A stretch of 64,000 nucleotides of DNA from Streptomyces sp. NRRL F-5135 (lineage in GTDB: Bacteria > Actinomycetota > Actinomycetes > Streptomycetales > Streptomycetaceae), in NCBI RefSeq assembly GCF_000719775.1, contig NZ_JOHR01000001.1:434001-498000 (forward strand). The letters are read 5' to 3'. The translations under genes were made by a program, and so were the position numbers. Shown here piece by piece: positions 46,160 through 54,899 of this stretch. Each line of letters opens with the position of its first letter. Within the stretch, counting starts at the first letter, position 1. The notes beneath the pieces are model-generated. The model ran no database searches, had not been told where the DNA came from, and worked only from the letters and a program-made list of their open reading frames with translations.

Positions 46160-47131
46160 TCAGCCGCCGACCGCCGCGGCCCGGCCGTCCCGGTCCCGGT
46201 CCCGGAGCGCCGCCGAGGCCGCCGCCGCGGCGCCCACCAGTCCCGCGTCGGCGCCGGTCAGCGCCGGCGCGACCGTGAGCCGTCGGACGAACGAGAGCGC
46301 GGCGTAGTCCTGGAGCGACCGGCGCAGGGGGGCGAAGAGCACCTCGCCCGCGCCCGCGACACCCCCGCCGACGACCACGATGCCCACCTCGACCAGGGTC
46401 GCCGTCGCCGCGATCCCGGCGGCCAGCGCCTGCGCGGCCCGCTCGAAGGACGCGACGGCGACCGGATGGCCCGCCCGCGCGGCGGCGGCCACCGCGGCGG
46501 CCGAGGTGTCACCGTCCGGTCCCGGCACCCAACCGCCCTCCCGTGCCCTGCGGGCGATATTGGGTCCGCTGGCGATGCGCTCCACGCACCCCCGGCCACC
46601 GCACGGGCACAGATCTCCGTCCAGGTCGACACTGATGTGGCCGATGTGGCCCGCGTTGCCGGTCGGGCCGGGATACACCTTCCCGTTCAGGACGAGTCCT
46701 CCGCCGACACCGGTGGAGACCACCATGCACAGGGCGTTGTCGTACCCGCGGGCCGCGCCCTGCCAGTGTTCCGCCGCGGCGATCGCGACACCGTCGCCGA
46801 CCAGCGTCACCGGCAGTCCGCCGGTGGCCGACCGTACCCGCTCCACGAGCGGGAATCCGCGCCACCCGGGCACGTTGACGGGGCTGACCGTACCGGCCAG
46901 GGCGTTCACGGGCCCCGCGCTGCCGATGCCGAGCGCCGTGGCCGACGGCCAGAGCGGGGACGCCGAGACCTCGGCGACGACCTCCGTCACCGCGCGCATC
47001 ACCGCCTCACCGTCCTCCTGCGCGGGAGTCGGCCGCTGGGCACGGACAAGAATCCTGCCGCTGCCGTCCACCAACGCGCCGGCGATCTTGGTGCCGCCGA
47101 TGTCGAGTGCGGCAACGGTGTCGGTATGCAT
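46160..47131 (-). CDS. ROK-family sugar kinase
   Basis: 323 aa. The ATP-binding ALDIGGTKIAGALVD starts the protein. ROK signature includes VVSTGVGGGLVLNGKVYPG and GNAGHIGHISVD (catalytic His region), then the zinc motif CPCGGRGCVERIASGP. C-terminal VEVGIVVVGGGVAGAGE. Probably phosphorylates glucose, N-acetylglucosamine or a related sugar. It diverges from a LacI regulator with a perfect LacI-type palindrome between them, so the regulator likely controls it. ATG at 47131. Confidence 0.9.
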   Translation of the reverse strand: MHTDTVAALDIGGTKIAGALVDGSGRILVRAQRPTPAQEDGEAVMRAVTEVVAEVSASPLWPSATALGIGSAGPVNALAGTVSPVNVPGWRGFPLVERVRSATGGLPVTLVGDGVAIAAAEHWQGAARGYDNALCMVVSTGVGGGLVLNGKVYPGPTGNAGHIGHISVDLDGDLCPCGGRGCVERIASGPNIARRAREGGWVPGPDGDTSAAAVAAAARAGHPVAVASFERAAQALAAGIAATATLVEVGIVVVGGGVAGAGEVLFAPLRRSLQDYAALSFVRRLTVAPALTGADAGLVGAAAAASAALRDRDRDGRAAAVGG

Positions 47132-47446
47132 CGGTTTCGGGTCTCCACGGGTAGGGGTCGGTGGGCAGAGGCGGGGACGCGACGGCGGCCGCCGGTCCCG
47201 GGCGGGGCTCCGACGGCCGGCAGTCGACGGCCGGACATGACGGACAACAGAAGATGATGTCTCCCCGCACGGACAGGGGATGGTCCGGACCTACAGGAAG
47301 GTGAGTGAACCTCCGGTCCGGCGGTACGCCCTCCCCTCGGTGACAACGTTGTCCAGGGCCTATGCTCAACGCCATCGCCGTGTATGGCAAGTCCCATGGC
47401 ACACCACGGCGCCCCTATCTCCGAGCGACGACGAGGATTGCGCACC
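47132..47446. other. Divergent regulatory region (ROK kinase / LacI)
   Basis: About 315 bp. It holds the palindrome GACAACGTTGTC at 47342-47353 and a -10-like TATGCT at 47361-47366, in the right direction for the LacI gene. No convincing gene or second operator was seen. Confidence 0.55.
47342..47353. promoter_or_regulatory. LacI-type operator (perfect 12-bp palindrome)
   Basis: GACAACGTTGTC is perfectly self-complementary with the central CG of LacI/GalR operators. It lies 94 bp before the LacI gene start and 211 bp before the ROK kinase start, next to a TATGCT -10-like hexamer. Autoregulation and control of the kinase are the natural reading. Confidence 0.65.
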
Positions 47447-48490
47447 GTGGCAGACACCGCCCGCCGACCCGAGCCCCGTTACGGCACCCGCCCCACGATG
47501 AAGGACGTGGCCGCGCGGGCCGGGGTGGGGCTCAAGACGGTCTCCCGAGTCGTCAACGGAGAACAGGGCGTCACCCCCGACACCGAGCGCCGGGTGCAGG
47601 AGGCCATCGACGCGCTCGGATTCCGCCGCAACGATTCGGCGCGCGTGCTGCGCAAGGGGCGTACGGCGAGCATCGGCCTGGTCCTGGAGGACCTCGCAGA
47701 CCCGTTCTACGGTCCGCTGAACCGAGCGGTGGAGGAGGTGGCCCGGGCCCACGGCGCACTGCTCATCAACGGCTCCAGCGCCGAGGACCCGGACCGCGAG
47801 CAGGAGTTGGCCCTCGCCCTGTGCGCGCGCCGGGTGGACGGGCTGATCGTGATCCCGGCCGGCTGCGACCACCGCTATCTGGAACCGGAGATCAAGGCGG
47901 GGGTGGCGACGGTCTTCGTGGACCGCCCGGCCGGCCGGATCGACGCGGACGCGGTGCTCTCCGACAGCTTCGGCGGCGCCCGTTCGGGCACCGCGCACCT
48001 GATAGCGCACGGGCACCGCCGTATCGGCTTCGTCGGTGACCTGCCCCGGATCCACACGGCGAGCGAGCGGCTGCGCGGCTACCGCACGGCGATGGCCGAG
48101 GCGGAGCTCGCCATCGACGACGCGTGGGTGTCCCTCGGTACGACCGCCCCCGACCGCGTCCGGGAGGCCGTCACCGCCATGCTCGCCGCCCCCGAGCCGG
48201 TCACGGCGATCTTCGCGGGGAACAACCGGGTGACGGTGACGGCGGTACGGGTCCTGGCGGCCCATCACCGCCCCGTCGCCCTGGTCGGCTTCGACGACAT
48301 CGAACTGGCCGACCTCCTGGACCCGGGGGTCACGGTGATCGCCCAGGACGCGGCCGCCCTCGGGCGCACGGCGGCGGAACGGCTCTTCCACCGGCTCGAC
48401 GGGGCGGCCGACGCGCCGTCACGGGTGGTGCTGCCGACGCGGCTGATCGCCCGGGGCTCCGGGGAGATCCCGCCGCCGGCGGACGGTTAG
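47447..48490 (+). CDS. LacI-family transcriptional regulator
   Basis: 347 aa from the GTG at 47447 (in-frame ATGs at 47384, 47396 and 47498 are alternatives). The HTH is PTMKDVAARAGVGLKTVSRV, with hinge LGFRRNDSARVLRKGRTASI. The sensor follows: LVLEDLADPFYGPLNRAVEE, VIPAGCDHRYLEP, VFVDRPAGRIDAD, AHLIAHGHRRIGFVGD, LVGFDDIELADLLDPGVTVI. GAGG is about 10 nt upstream. It diverges from the ROK kinase and shares the palindrome with it, so a sugar kinase circuit is likely. Its 3' end overlaps the DUF6986 gene by 4 bp, tail to tail. Confidence 0.92.
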   Translation: MADTARRPEPRYGTRPTMKDVAARAGVGLKTVSRVVNGEQGVTPDTERRVQEAIDALGFRRNDSARVLRKGRTASIGLVLEDLADPFYGPLNRAVEEVARAHGALLINGSSAEDPDREQELALALCARRVDGLIVIPAGCDHRYLEPEIKAGVATVFVDRPAGRIDADAVLSDSFGGARSGTAHLIAHGHRRIGFVGDLPRIHTASERLRGYRTAMAEAELAIDDAWVSLGTTAPDRVREAVTAMLAAPEPVTAIFAGNNRVTVTAVRVLAAHHRPVALVGFDDIELADLLDPGVTVIAQDAAALGRTAAERLFHRLDGAADAPSRVVLPTRLIARGSGEIPPPADG

Positions 48491-49824
48491 GGTCTCGGGT
48501 CTCCGCCCCGACGGGAGCCGTGCGGCGCGACGCCGTACGCCGGTCGGTGCCGGGCCGCCGGGTTCGTGAAACCTTCCAGGTCGGCGCGGGTGAGGCCGGT
48601 GAGCCGGGTGACCTCGTCCGGGTCGAGCGCGCCGCAGTCGAGTCCGCGCAGCAGGTGACCACTGAGCGCCGCCGCCGTGGCGGGCTCGTCCAGAACGGCA
48701 CCGCCCGCCTTGGCGACATAGGCGGTGAGCCGTGCGGCGGCGGGGCGCAGGCCCTCGCGGTAGAAGGCGTAGACGGCCGCGTACCGGATGGGCAGGTGGC
48801 CCGGGTGCATGTCCCAGCCCTGGTAGTAGGCGCGGGCGAGGGCGCGCCGGGTGAGGCCGTAGTGCAGCCGCCACGCCTCGTGCACCTGGGCGGTCGGGCC
48901 GACGGGCAGGACGTTGGTGGAGCCGTCGCTGACGCGGACGCCCGTGCCGGCGGCGGCGACCTGCATGACGGCCTTGGCGTGGTCGGCGGCCGGGTGGTCG
49001 CTCGCCTGCTGCGCGGCGCCGACCCCGAGGGAGGCGCTGTAGTCGAAGGTGCCGTAATGCAGGCCGGTGGCCCGGCCGCCGGCCGCGTCGATCATCCGGG
49101 CCACCGTGGCGGTGCCGTCCGCGGCGAGGATCGCCTGGCTGGTCTCGATCTGGATCTCGAAGCCGATCCGCCCGGCCGCCAGTCCGAGCGCCCTTTCGAA
49201 CTCCCCGGCCAGCCGGGCCATCGCGGCGACCTGCTCGGCGTAGGTGACCTTGGGCAGGGTGAGCACGAGCCCGTCGGGCAGGCCGCCGGCCCGTACCAGC
49301 CCGCTGAGGAAGATGTCGAGGGTCCGGATGGCCCGGCTCCGTACGGCGGCCTCCAGACACTTGGCGCGGATGCCCGTGTACGGCGCCGCCGTGCCGCCGT
49401 CGTACGCCTCACGGACCAGGCGCGCGGCGCGGGCGGCGGCTTCGTCCTCCTCGTCGTCCGACCGCGCGCCGTAGCCGTCCTCGAAGTCGATCCGGAGGTC
49501 CTCGACGGGCTCGCGGCCGAGTTTGTCCCGGACGCGTTCGTACACCGGACCCGCCAGTTCGTCGGGCAGGCCGAGCACCCGGGCCAGCGTGGCGGCGTCC
49601 GGGGCGTGTTCGTCGAGCGCGGCGAGCGCCTGGTCGCCCCATGAGCGGATGGTGCCGGCGTGGAAGACGTCGGCCGGGACGTAGACCGTGTGGACGGGCC
49701 GACGGGTGCCGGGATCGCCCGGGTAACGGCGGGCGAGTTCGGCGTCGACCGGCGCGAGCAGGGCGCCGATCTCCGCGTCGACCCGGTCGGTGAGGCTGGT
49801 CGTCACCGTCTCCCGCTGTCCCAT
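48487..49824 (-). CDS. DUF6986 protein (HpcH/HpaI aldolase-like)
   Basis: 445 aa. A phosphoenolpyruvate-binding TIM-barrel like citrate lyase beta or HpcH. Metal-site candidates: DLRIDFEDGYG, LVLTLPKVTYAEQV, GFEIQIETSQAIL and LHYGTFDYSASLG. The C-terminal part (YYQGWDMHPGHLPIRYAAVY) also matches the family. I know it as DUF6986 in Streptomyces, sometimes next to allantoin or malate synthase genes, but not here. ATG at 49824 has GAGGAGG 7 nt upstream. Reaction probably C-C lyase; substrate unknown. Confidence 0.8.
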   Translation of the reverse strand: MGQRETVTTSLTDRVDAEIGALLAPVDAELARRYPGDPGTRRPVHTVYVPADVFHAGTIRSWGDQALAALDEHAPDAATLARVLGLPDELAGPVYERVRDKLGREPVEDLRIDFEDGYGARSDDEEDEAAARAARLVREAYDGGTAAPYTGIRAKCLEAAVRSRAIRTLDIFLSGLVRAGGLPDGLVLTLPKVTYAEQVAAMARLAGEFERALGLAAGRIGFEIQIETSQAILAADGTATVARMIDAAGGRATGLHYGTFDYSASLGVGAAQQASDHPAADHAKAVMQVAAAGTGVRVSDGSTNVLPVGPTAQVHEAWRLHYGLTRRALARAYYQGWDMHPGHLPIRYAAVYAFYREGLRPAAARLTAYVAKAGGAVLDEPATAAALSGHLLRGLDCGALDPDEVTRLTGLTRADLEGFTNPAARHRPAYGVAPHGSRRGGDPRP

Positions 49825-49946
49825 CCCGGGCCTCCTCGTTTCCGCCGCACGGAAGCGGCGCTCCGCCGGCGGCGGAAGTCAAGCAGCGGTGTTCGTTCCC
49901 CGTCAATGAGGACCGGGCGCCTCCAGGAGGGGCCCTGGATACGGGG

Positions 49947-49992
49947 CGGGCCCGGGGGCGTGCGGTGTTTTCGCCGCGCGACCCCGGGCCCG
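49947..49992 (-). terminator. Stem-loop downstream of etfA
   Basis: CGGGCCCGGGG (49947-49957) pairs perfectly with CCCCGGGCCCG (49982-49992). The 24-nt loop can form a second small stem. It lies 22 bp past the etfA stop on the minus strand, separating etfBA from the DUF6986 gene. Confidence 0.65.
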
Positions 49993-50014
49993 TACCACTC
50001 GTACCGCCGTCCGG

Positions 50015-50977
50015 CTAGCCCTTGCGGGCCTTGATCTCCTCGGTCAGCTGCGGAACGACCTCGAAGAGGTCGCCGACGACGCCGTAGTCGACCAGGTCGA
50101 AGATGGGTGCCTCGGCGTCCTTGTTGACCGCGACGATGGTCTTCGAGGTCTGCATGCCGGCCCGGTGCTGGATGGCGCCGGAGATGCCGGAGGCGATGTA
50201 CAGCTGCGGGGAGACGGACTTGCCGGTCTGACCCACCTGGTGGGAGTGCGGGTACCAGCCGGCGTCGACCGCGGCGCGCGAGGCGCCGACGGCCGCGCCG
50301 AGCGAGTCGGCCAGCGCCTCGATGATCGCGAAGTTGTCGGCGCCGTTCACACCGCGGCCGCCGGAGACCACGATCGCCGCCTCGGTCAGCTCGGGGCGGC
50401 CGGTCGACTCGCGCGGCGTGCGGGAGATGATCTTCGTGCCGGTGGCCAGCTCCCCGAACGCCACCGTCAGCGGCTCCACGGTGCCGGCGGCGGGGGCGGC
50501 CTCGACCGGCGCCGAGTTGGGCTTGACGGTGATGACCGGGGTGCCCTTGGTGATCCGGGAGGTGGTGGTGTACGCGGCGGCGAACACCGACTGGGTGGCG
50601 ACCGGGCCCTCCTCACCGGCCTGGAGGTCCACCGCGTCGGTGATGACGCCCGAGCCGATCCGGACCGCGAGGCGGGCCGCGATCTCCTTGGTCTCGCCGG
50701 AGGAGGGGAACAGGACGGCGGACGGCGAGACCGACTCGTAGGCGGCCTGGACCGCGTCCACCTTGGGCACGACGAGGTAATCGGCGAACTCGGGGGCGTC
50801 GGCCGTGACCACCTTGACCGCACCGTGCTCGGCGAGGGCCGGGGCGGTCGCCTCGGCGCCCGCCCCGAGGGCGAGCGCGACGGGCTCGCCGAGGCGACGG
50901 GCCAGGGTCAGCAGCTCCAGAGTGGGCTTGCGGACGGCACCGTCCACGTGGTCGACATAGACGAGGACTTCAGCCAT
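50015..50977 (-). CDS. etfA: Electron transfer flavoprotein alpha subunit
   Basis: 320 aa. Carries the FAD of the ETF heterodimer that takes electrons from acyl-CoA and other dehydrogenases. The C-terminal FAD domain has [50 protein letters not shown] and [23 protein letters not shown] at 50977 has GGAG upstream. It follows etfB with 93 bp between them and is followed by a stem-loop. Full length and motifs complete. Confidence 0.97.
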   Translation of the reverse strand: MAEVLVYVDHVDGAVRKPTLELLTLARRLGEPVALALGAGAEATAPALAEHGAVKVVTADAPEFADYLVVPKVDAVQAAYESVSPSAVLFPSSGETKEIAARLAVRIGSGVITDAVDLQAGEEGPVATQSVFAAAYTTTSRITKGTPVITVKPNSAPVEAAPAAGTVEPLTVAFGELATGTKIISRTPRESTGRPELTEAAIVVSGGRGVNGADNFAIIEALADSLGAAVGASRAAVDAGWYPHSHQVGQTGKSVSPQLYIASGISGAIQHRAGMQTSKTIVAVNKDAEAPIFDLVDYGVVGDLFEVVPQLTEEIKARKG

Positions 50978-51070
50978 GGGACTTCTTCTCTCCTGCGGTG
51001 CTGGTGGTCGTGAGGGTGGGAGTGACGGGAGCGGGCCGGCCGGGCCGACGGCACCCGTCGGACCGCGTCG

Positions 51071-51865
51071 TCAGACGAACTTCCGCTCCGCGAGGAAGCC
51101 CGCGAGCTGCTTGCCGCCCTCACCCTCGTCCTTGACGATCGTTCCGGCCGTGCGGGCCGGCCGCTCGGTGGCGGAGTCGACCTTCGTCCAGGCCCCTTCG
51201 AGGCCCACCTCGTCCGCCTCGATCTCCAGGTCACCCAGGTCCCAGGCCTGCACCGGCTTCTTCTTGGCCGCCATGATCCCCTTGAAGGAGGGGTAACGGG
51301 CCTCGCCGGACTGGTCGGTGACGGACACGACGGCCGGCAGGGACGCCTCCAGGCTCTCGCTCGCGCTGTCGCCGTCCCGGCGGCCCTTGACCGTACCGCC
51401 GGCACCACCCTCGACCGAGACCTCGGAGAGCAGCGTGACCTGCGGGACGCCGAGCCGCTCGGCGAGCACCGCGGGCAGCACACCCATCGTGCCGTCGGTG
51501 GACGCCATGCCGCAGATCACCAGGTCGTACCCGGTCTTCTCGATGGCCTTGGCCAGCACCAGTGACGTGCCCAGGACATCGGTGCCGTGCAGGTCGTCGT
51601 CCTCGACGTGAACGGCCTTGTCGGCCCCCATGGACAGCGCCTTGCGCAGCGCGTCCTTGGCGTCCTCGGGACCGACGGTCAGCACCGTGGTCTCCGCGTC
51701 GTCCGCCTCGGCCGCGATCTGCAGCGCCTGCTCGACCGCGTACTCGTCGAGTTCCGACAGCAGCCCGTCGACATCGTCGCGGTCCAGAGTCAGGTCATCG
51801 GCGAAATGGCGGTCGCCGGTGGCGTCGGGCACGTACTTCACACAGACAACGATCCTCAAGCTCAC
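51071..51865 (-). CDS. etfB: Electron transfer flavoprotein beta subunit
   Basis: 264 aa. Binds AMP and interacts with dehydrogenases. Begins MSLRIVVCVKYVPDATGDRH in the family manner, with LDEYAVEQALQIAAE, VLTVGPEDAKDALRKALSMG and the ETF-beta signature region DGTMGVLPAVLAERLGVPQV. GTG at 51865 with GGAG 6 nt upstream. First gene of the etfB-etfA operon. The 230 bp upstream of it (51866-52097) hold its promoter region and the end of the thioredoxin gene's downstream; no further gene seen. Confidence 0.96.
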   Translation of the reverse strand: MSLRIVVCVKYVPDATGDRHFADDLTLDRDDVDGLLSELDEYAVEQALQIAAEADDAETTVLTVGPEDAKDALRKALSMGADKAVHVEDDDLHGTDVLGTSLVLAKAIEKTGYDLVICGMASTDGTMGVLPAVLAERLGVPQVTLLSEVSVEGGAGGTVKGRRDGDSASESLEASLPAVVSVTDQSGEARYPSFKGIMAAKKKPVQAWDLGDLEIEADEVGLEGAWTKVDSATERPARTAGTIVKDEGEGGKQLAGFLAERKFV

Positions 51866-52097
51866 GCCGGCTCTCCTACTGCATCGTTATTTCCGGGCTG
51901 CCTCGTTGCACGCAGCATAGGCGCCTTGTCAGGCGGTTTCCGGCCGGAAGACCGGTGCACCCGCGGTAAATATTACTCGTCAGTACACCCAGATGGTTCC
52001 CCCTGAGCAAGCGCTTCGCACTGTGACCTACCCAACGCGAGCAGCCGGAAGCGGACAGGCGCGCGCCCGACGCGCGGGCCCCGGGAAACCGAGCGGG

Positions 52098-52535
52098 TCA
52101 GACCGCCTCCCCCAGCGCGGCGATCACGTCCGCCGTGCGCGGCTGTCCGGTGGCGCGCCGTACGACACGGCCCGCCGCGTCGAGGACCAGCACGGTGGGC
52201 GTCGCCCGGATCCCGAGTTCCCGGACGAGGTCGAGCCGGGACTCGGCGTCGAGTTCGACGTGTGCGACCCCGGGGACCATGGCGGCCACCTCTGCGAGGA
52301 CGCGCCGGGTCGCCCGGCAGGGCTGGCAGAACGCGGTGGAGAACTGGACGAGGGTGGCCCGCTCCCCCGGCGCGGCACCGAGTTCGGCCGCCCCGAGCCG
52401 GCGCCGTTCGCCCACGCTGCCGTCCGGAACCGGGTCGGGCGGGCGGTTCCGCCCGCGCTCCGCCCCTGGTCCGACGGCGATGCCGGTGTCGATGTCGGTG
52501 TTGTTGATGTGCCGCTCGTACGCCACCCCTACCAC
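52098..52535 (-). CDS. Thioredoxin-family protein
   Basis: 145 aa. The thioredoxin fold starts around residue 45 and has the redox-active motif FSTAFCQPCRATRR (CQPC instead of the classical CGPC), the cis-Pro segment GIRATPTVLVLD and a final helix. No signal peptide, so it works in the cytoplasm as a disulphide reductase or monitor. The first 45 residues are low complexity and the start is uncertain. It diverges from the PlsC-type acyltransferase gene. Confidence 0.87.
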   Translation of the reverse strand: MVGVAYERHINNTDIDTGIAVGPGAERGRNRPPDPVPDGSVGERRRLGAAELGAAPGERATLVQFSTAFCQPCRATRRVLAEVAAMVPGVAHVELDAESRLDLVRELGIRATPTVLVLDAAGRVVRRATGQPRTADVIAALGEAV

Positions 52536-52808
52536 CTGTCCCCTTCCCTGTCCGCCGGTCCGCGGTCACAGTGCCTCGCGCCTTCGCCCAGCGCCCGCCG
52601 GAGCGCTCACTATTCCCCGCCGTACCGCCCTGACGTCAGCGAACGTAAGCTGACGGACACGCCGACGTGACAAGAATCTCGCCGTACGAGCAGACCGGGG
52701 CTGGCCTCGAAGGCTCGTATGCGGCACGATCGGCCCAATGCCGCAGACCTACGGCTGCGTAACTTCCGCGGGGAGAACCCTGCCCGGGACAAGAAGGGTT
52801 TCCACCAG

Positions 52809-53537
52809 ATGGCAGACCTCGTCTATCGGCCGGTCATCGGCGCTGCCCGCACCATGTTCAAGGCGCTGGACCTGAAGATCGACACCCAGGGTTCCGAGCA
52901 CGTCCCGCGTACCGGCGGGGCCGTGCTCGTCAGCAATCACATCAGCTATCTGGACTTCGTGTTCGCCGGACTCACCGCCCTCCCGCACAAGCGCCTGGTG
53001 CGGTTCATGGCCAAGGAGTCGGTCTTCCGGCACAAGGTGTCGGGTCCCCTGATGCGCGGGATGAAACACATCCCGGTGGACCGCAAGCAGGGCGAACACG
53101 CCTACGCGCAGGCGCTGGACTCACTGCGCTCCGGAGAGATCGTCGGGATGTTCCCCGAGGGGACCATCTCCCCGTCCTTCACCCTCAAGAGTTTCAAGTC
53201 GGGGGCGGCGCGGCTGGCGCAGGAGGCCGGTGTGCCGCTGGTGCCGGTGGCCCTGTGGGGCACACAGCGGCTGTGGACCAAGGGCCGTCCGCGCAACTTC
53301 AAGCGCCAGCACATCCCGGTGACGATCCGGGTCGGCGAGCAGATCGAGGCGGCGACGGACCAGTACGCGGGGGCGATCACCCGGCGTGTGCGCGAGCGGG
53401 TGCAGGAGTTGCTGGAGGCCGCGCAGCGGGCCTACCCGGTACGGCCGAAGGACGCCCACGACACCTGGTGGGTGCCCGCGCACCTCGGCGGTACGGCACC
53501 CACGCCGGCCGAGGCACGCGCGGCCGAGGCGGGCTGA
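52809..53537 (+). CDS. 1-acyl-sn-glycerol-3-phosphate acyltransferase (PlsC family)
   Basis: 242 aa. Acyltransferase motifs in order: LVSNHISYLDFVFAG (NHx4D), FRHKVSGPLMRGMKHIPVDR, GEIVGMFPEGTISPS (FPEGT) and VPVALWGTQRLW. It transfers an acyl chain to lysophosphatidate, or another lysolipid, at the membrane. ATG at 52809 has GAAGGG about 10 nt upstream; the frame extends to 52719 without similarity. C-terminal 35 residues are Ala/Pro-rich. A strong terminator hairpin follows. Confidence 0.92.
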   Translation: MADLVYRPVIGAARTMFKALDLKIDTQGSEHVPRTGGAVLVSNHISYLDFVFAGLTALPHKRLVRFMAKESVFRHKVSGPLMRGMKHIPVDRKQGEHAYAQALDSLRSGEIVGMFPEGTISPSFTLKSFKSGAARLAQEAGVPLVPVALWGTQRLWTKGRPRNFKRQHIPVTIRVGEQIEAATDQYAGAITRRVRERVQELLEAAQRAYPVRPKDAHDTWWVPAHLGGTAPTPAEARAAEAG

Positions 53538-53576
53538 GACCTCCCGGACCTGGTCCCGGCCCGACGGAAACGCCTC

Positions 53577-53607
53577 CCCGCCGGGCCCGTACCACGGGCC
53601 CGGCGGG
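53577..53607 (+). terminator. Perfect 14-bp stem-loop after the PlsC-type gene
   Basis: CCCGCCGGGCCCGT (53577-53590) pairs perfectly with ACGGGCCCGGCGGG (53594-53607) around a 3-nt loop, 40 bp past the stop codon. No T-run, as often in Streptomyces. Confidence 0.72.
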
Positions 53608-53633
53608 AGCCGGTCGACGGTGGGGCGCTCGGC

Positions 53634-53759
53634 TCACTCCACCTCGTGGACCGTGATCCGCGCCCCGGGGCTCAGCTTCTGGAGCGACTCCGCGAGCTCG
53701 GCGCCCGCCGCCTCGAGCGCTTCCCGCGTGAGCGGTGCGAGCCCCTCCAGCAGGAAGAC
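53634..53759 (-). pseudogene. C-terminal remnant of a lost gene
   Basis: An open stretch on the minus strand encodes VFLLEGLAPLTREALEAAGA, ELAESLQKLSPGARITVHEVE and a stop. It has Streptomyces-like codon use but no start codon; the codon before it is TAG and a perfect hairpin starts a few bases further upstream. It looks like the 3' end of a gene whose 5' part has been lost. I do not recognise the parent family. Confidence 0.5.
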
Positions 53760-53769
53760 CTAGGAACAC

Positions 53770-53804
53770 AGCGGACCGGAAATCCAATGGATTTCCGGTC
53801 CGCT
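53770..53804. terminator. Perfect 16-bp hairpin upstream of the remnant
   Basis: AGCGGACCGGAAATCC (53770-53785) pairs perfectly with 53789-53804 around loop AAT. It is less GC-rich than the surrounding sequence. It lies 25 bp past the threonine aldolase stop, so it may be its terminator. Its position at the break point of the gene remnant also fits a mobile or recombination-derived palindrome. Confidence 0.65.
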
Positions 53805-53828
53805 GCATACTCATGCGGGTCTCTGGCG

Positions 53829-54899
53829 TCAGGCGGCCATCTCCTCCTTGAGCGCCTGCACGAAGGCGTCGATGTCCTCCTCCGTCGTGTCGAAGGCACA
53901 CATCCAGCGCACGTCCCCCGCCTTCTCGTCCCAGAAGTAGAAGCGGAACCGCTCCTGGAGACGCTCACCCGCGTCGTGCGGCAGTCGCGCGAAGACCGCG
54001 TTGGCCTGGACGGGGTGAAGGATCTCCACGCCGTCGACCGCGCGCACGCCCGCCGCCAGGCGCTGGGCCATGGCGTTGCTGTGCCGGGCGTTGCGCAGCC
54101 ACAGGTCCTTCGCCAGCAGCGCCTCCAACTGGACGGAGACGAACCGCATCTTGGACGGCAGTTGCATGGACAGCTTGCGCAGATGCTTCATCGCCCGCGC
54201 CGCGTCGGGGTTCAGCACGACGACGGCCTCGCCGAAGAGCATGCCGTTCTTCGTGCCGCCGTAGGAGAGGACGTCGACACCGGCGGCGTTGGTGAAGGCG
54301 CGCATCGGAACGTTCAGCGACGCGGCGGCGTTCGCTATCCGGGCACCGTCCAGGTGGACCTTCATCCCGCGTTCATGGGCGTGCTCGCAGATGGCCCGGA
54401 CCTCGTCGGGCGTGTAGACGGTGCCCAGTTCGGTGCTCTGGGTGATCGACACGACCTGCGGCATGGCCCGGTGCTCGTCGTCCCAGCCGTACGCCTGCCG
54501 GTCGATCAGCTCGGGCGTGAGCTTGCCGTCGGGTGTCGGTACGGTCAGCAGCTTCAGGCCCGCCACCCGCTCAGGGGCGCCGCCCTCGTCCACGTTGATG
54601 TGCGCGGTCTCGGCGCAGACGACCGCGCCCCGGCGGTCGGTCAGCGCCTGCAGCGCGACCACGTTGGCGCCGGTGCCGTTGAAGACGGGGAACGTCTCGG
54701 CATCCGCCCCGAAGTGGCTGTGCATGATCCGCCGGAGGTGGTCGGTGTACTCGTCCTCGCCGTAGGCGACCTGATGGCCGCCGTTGGCCAGGGCGAGGGC
54801 GGCGAGCACCTCGGGGTGGGCTCCCGCGTAGTTGTCGCTGGCGAAGCCCCGTACCTCGGGGTCGTGGTGGCGGCGCGCGTCGGTCGTGCGGGGCCTCAC
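53829..54899 (-). CDS. Low-specificity L-threonine aldolase family protein
   Basis: 356 aa PLP enzyme that splits threonine or related beta-hydroxy amino acids to glycine and an aldehyde. Motifs: FASDNYAGAHPEVLAAL, YGEDEYTDHL, VFNGTGANVVALQAL, KVHLDGARIANAAASL and the PLP Lys in LSYGGTKNGMLFGEAVV. GTG at 54899 overlaps the TGA of the SDR gene (GTGA). It is last in a three-gene operon with DUF6421 and the SDR, and is followed by the hairpin at 53770. Family members in Streptomyces may be beta-eliminating lyases, so the exact substrate is not sure. Confidence 0.88.
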   Translation of the reverse strand: MRPRTTDARRHHDPEVRGFASDNYAGAHPEVLAALALANGGHQVAYGEDEYTDHLRRIMHSHFGADAETFPVFNGTGANVVALQALTDRRGAVVCAETAHINVDEGGAPERVAGLKLLTVPTPDGKLTPELIDRQAYGWDDEHRAMPQVVSITQSTELGTVYTPDEVRAICEHAHERGMKVHLDGARIANAAASLNVPMRAFTNAAGVDVLSYGGTKNGMLFGEAVVVLNPDAARAMKHLRKLSMQLPSKMRFVSVQLEALLAKDLWLRNARHSNAMAQRLAAGVRAVDGVEILHPVQANAVFARLPHDAGERLQERFRFYFWDEKAGDVRWMCAFDTTEEDIDAFVQALKEEMAA

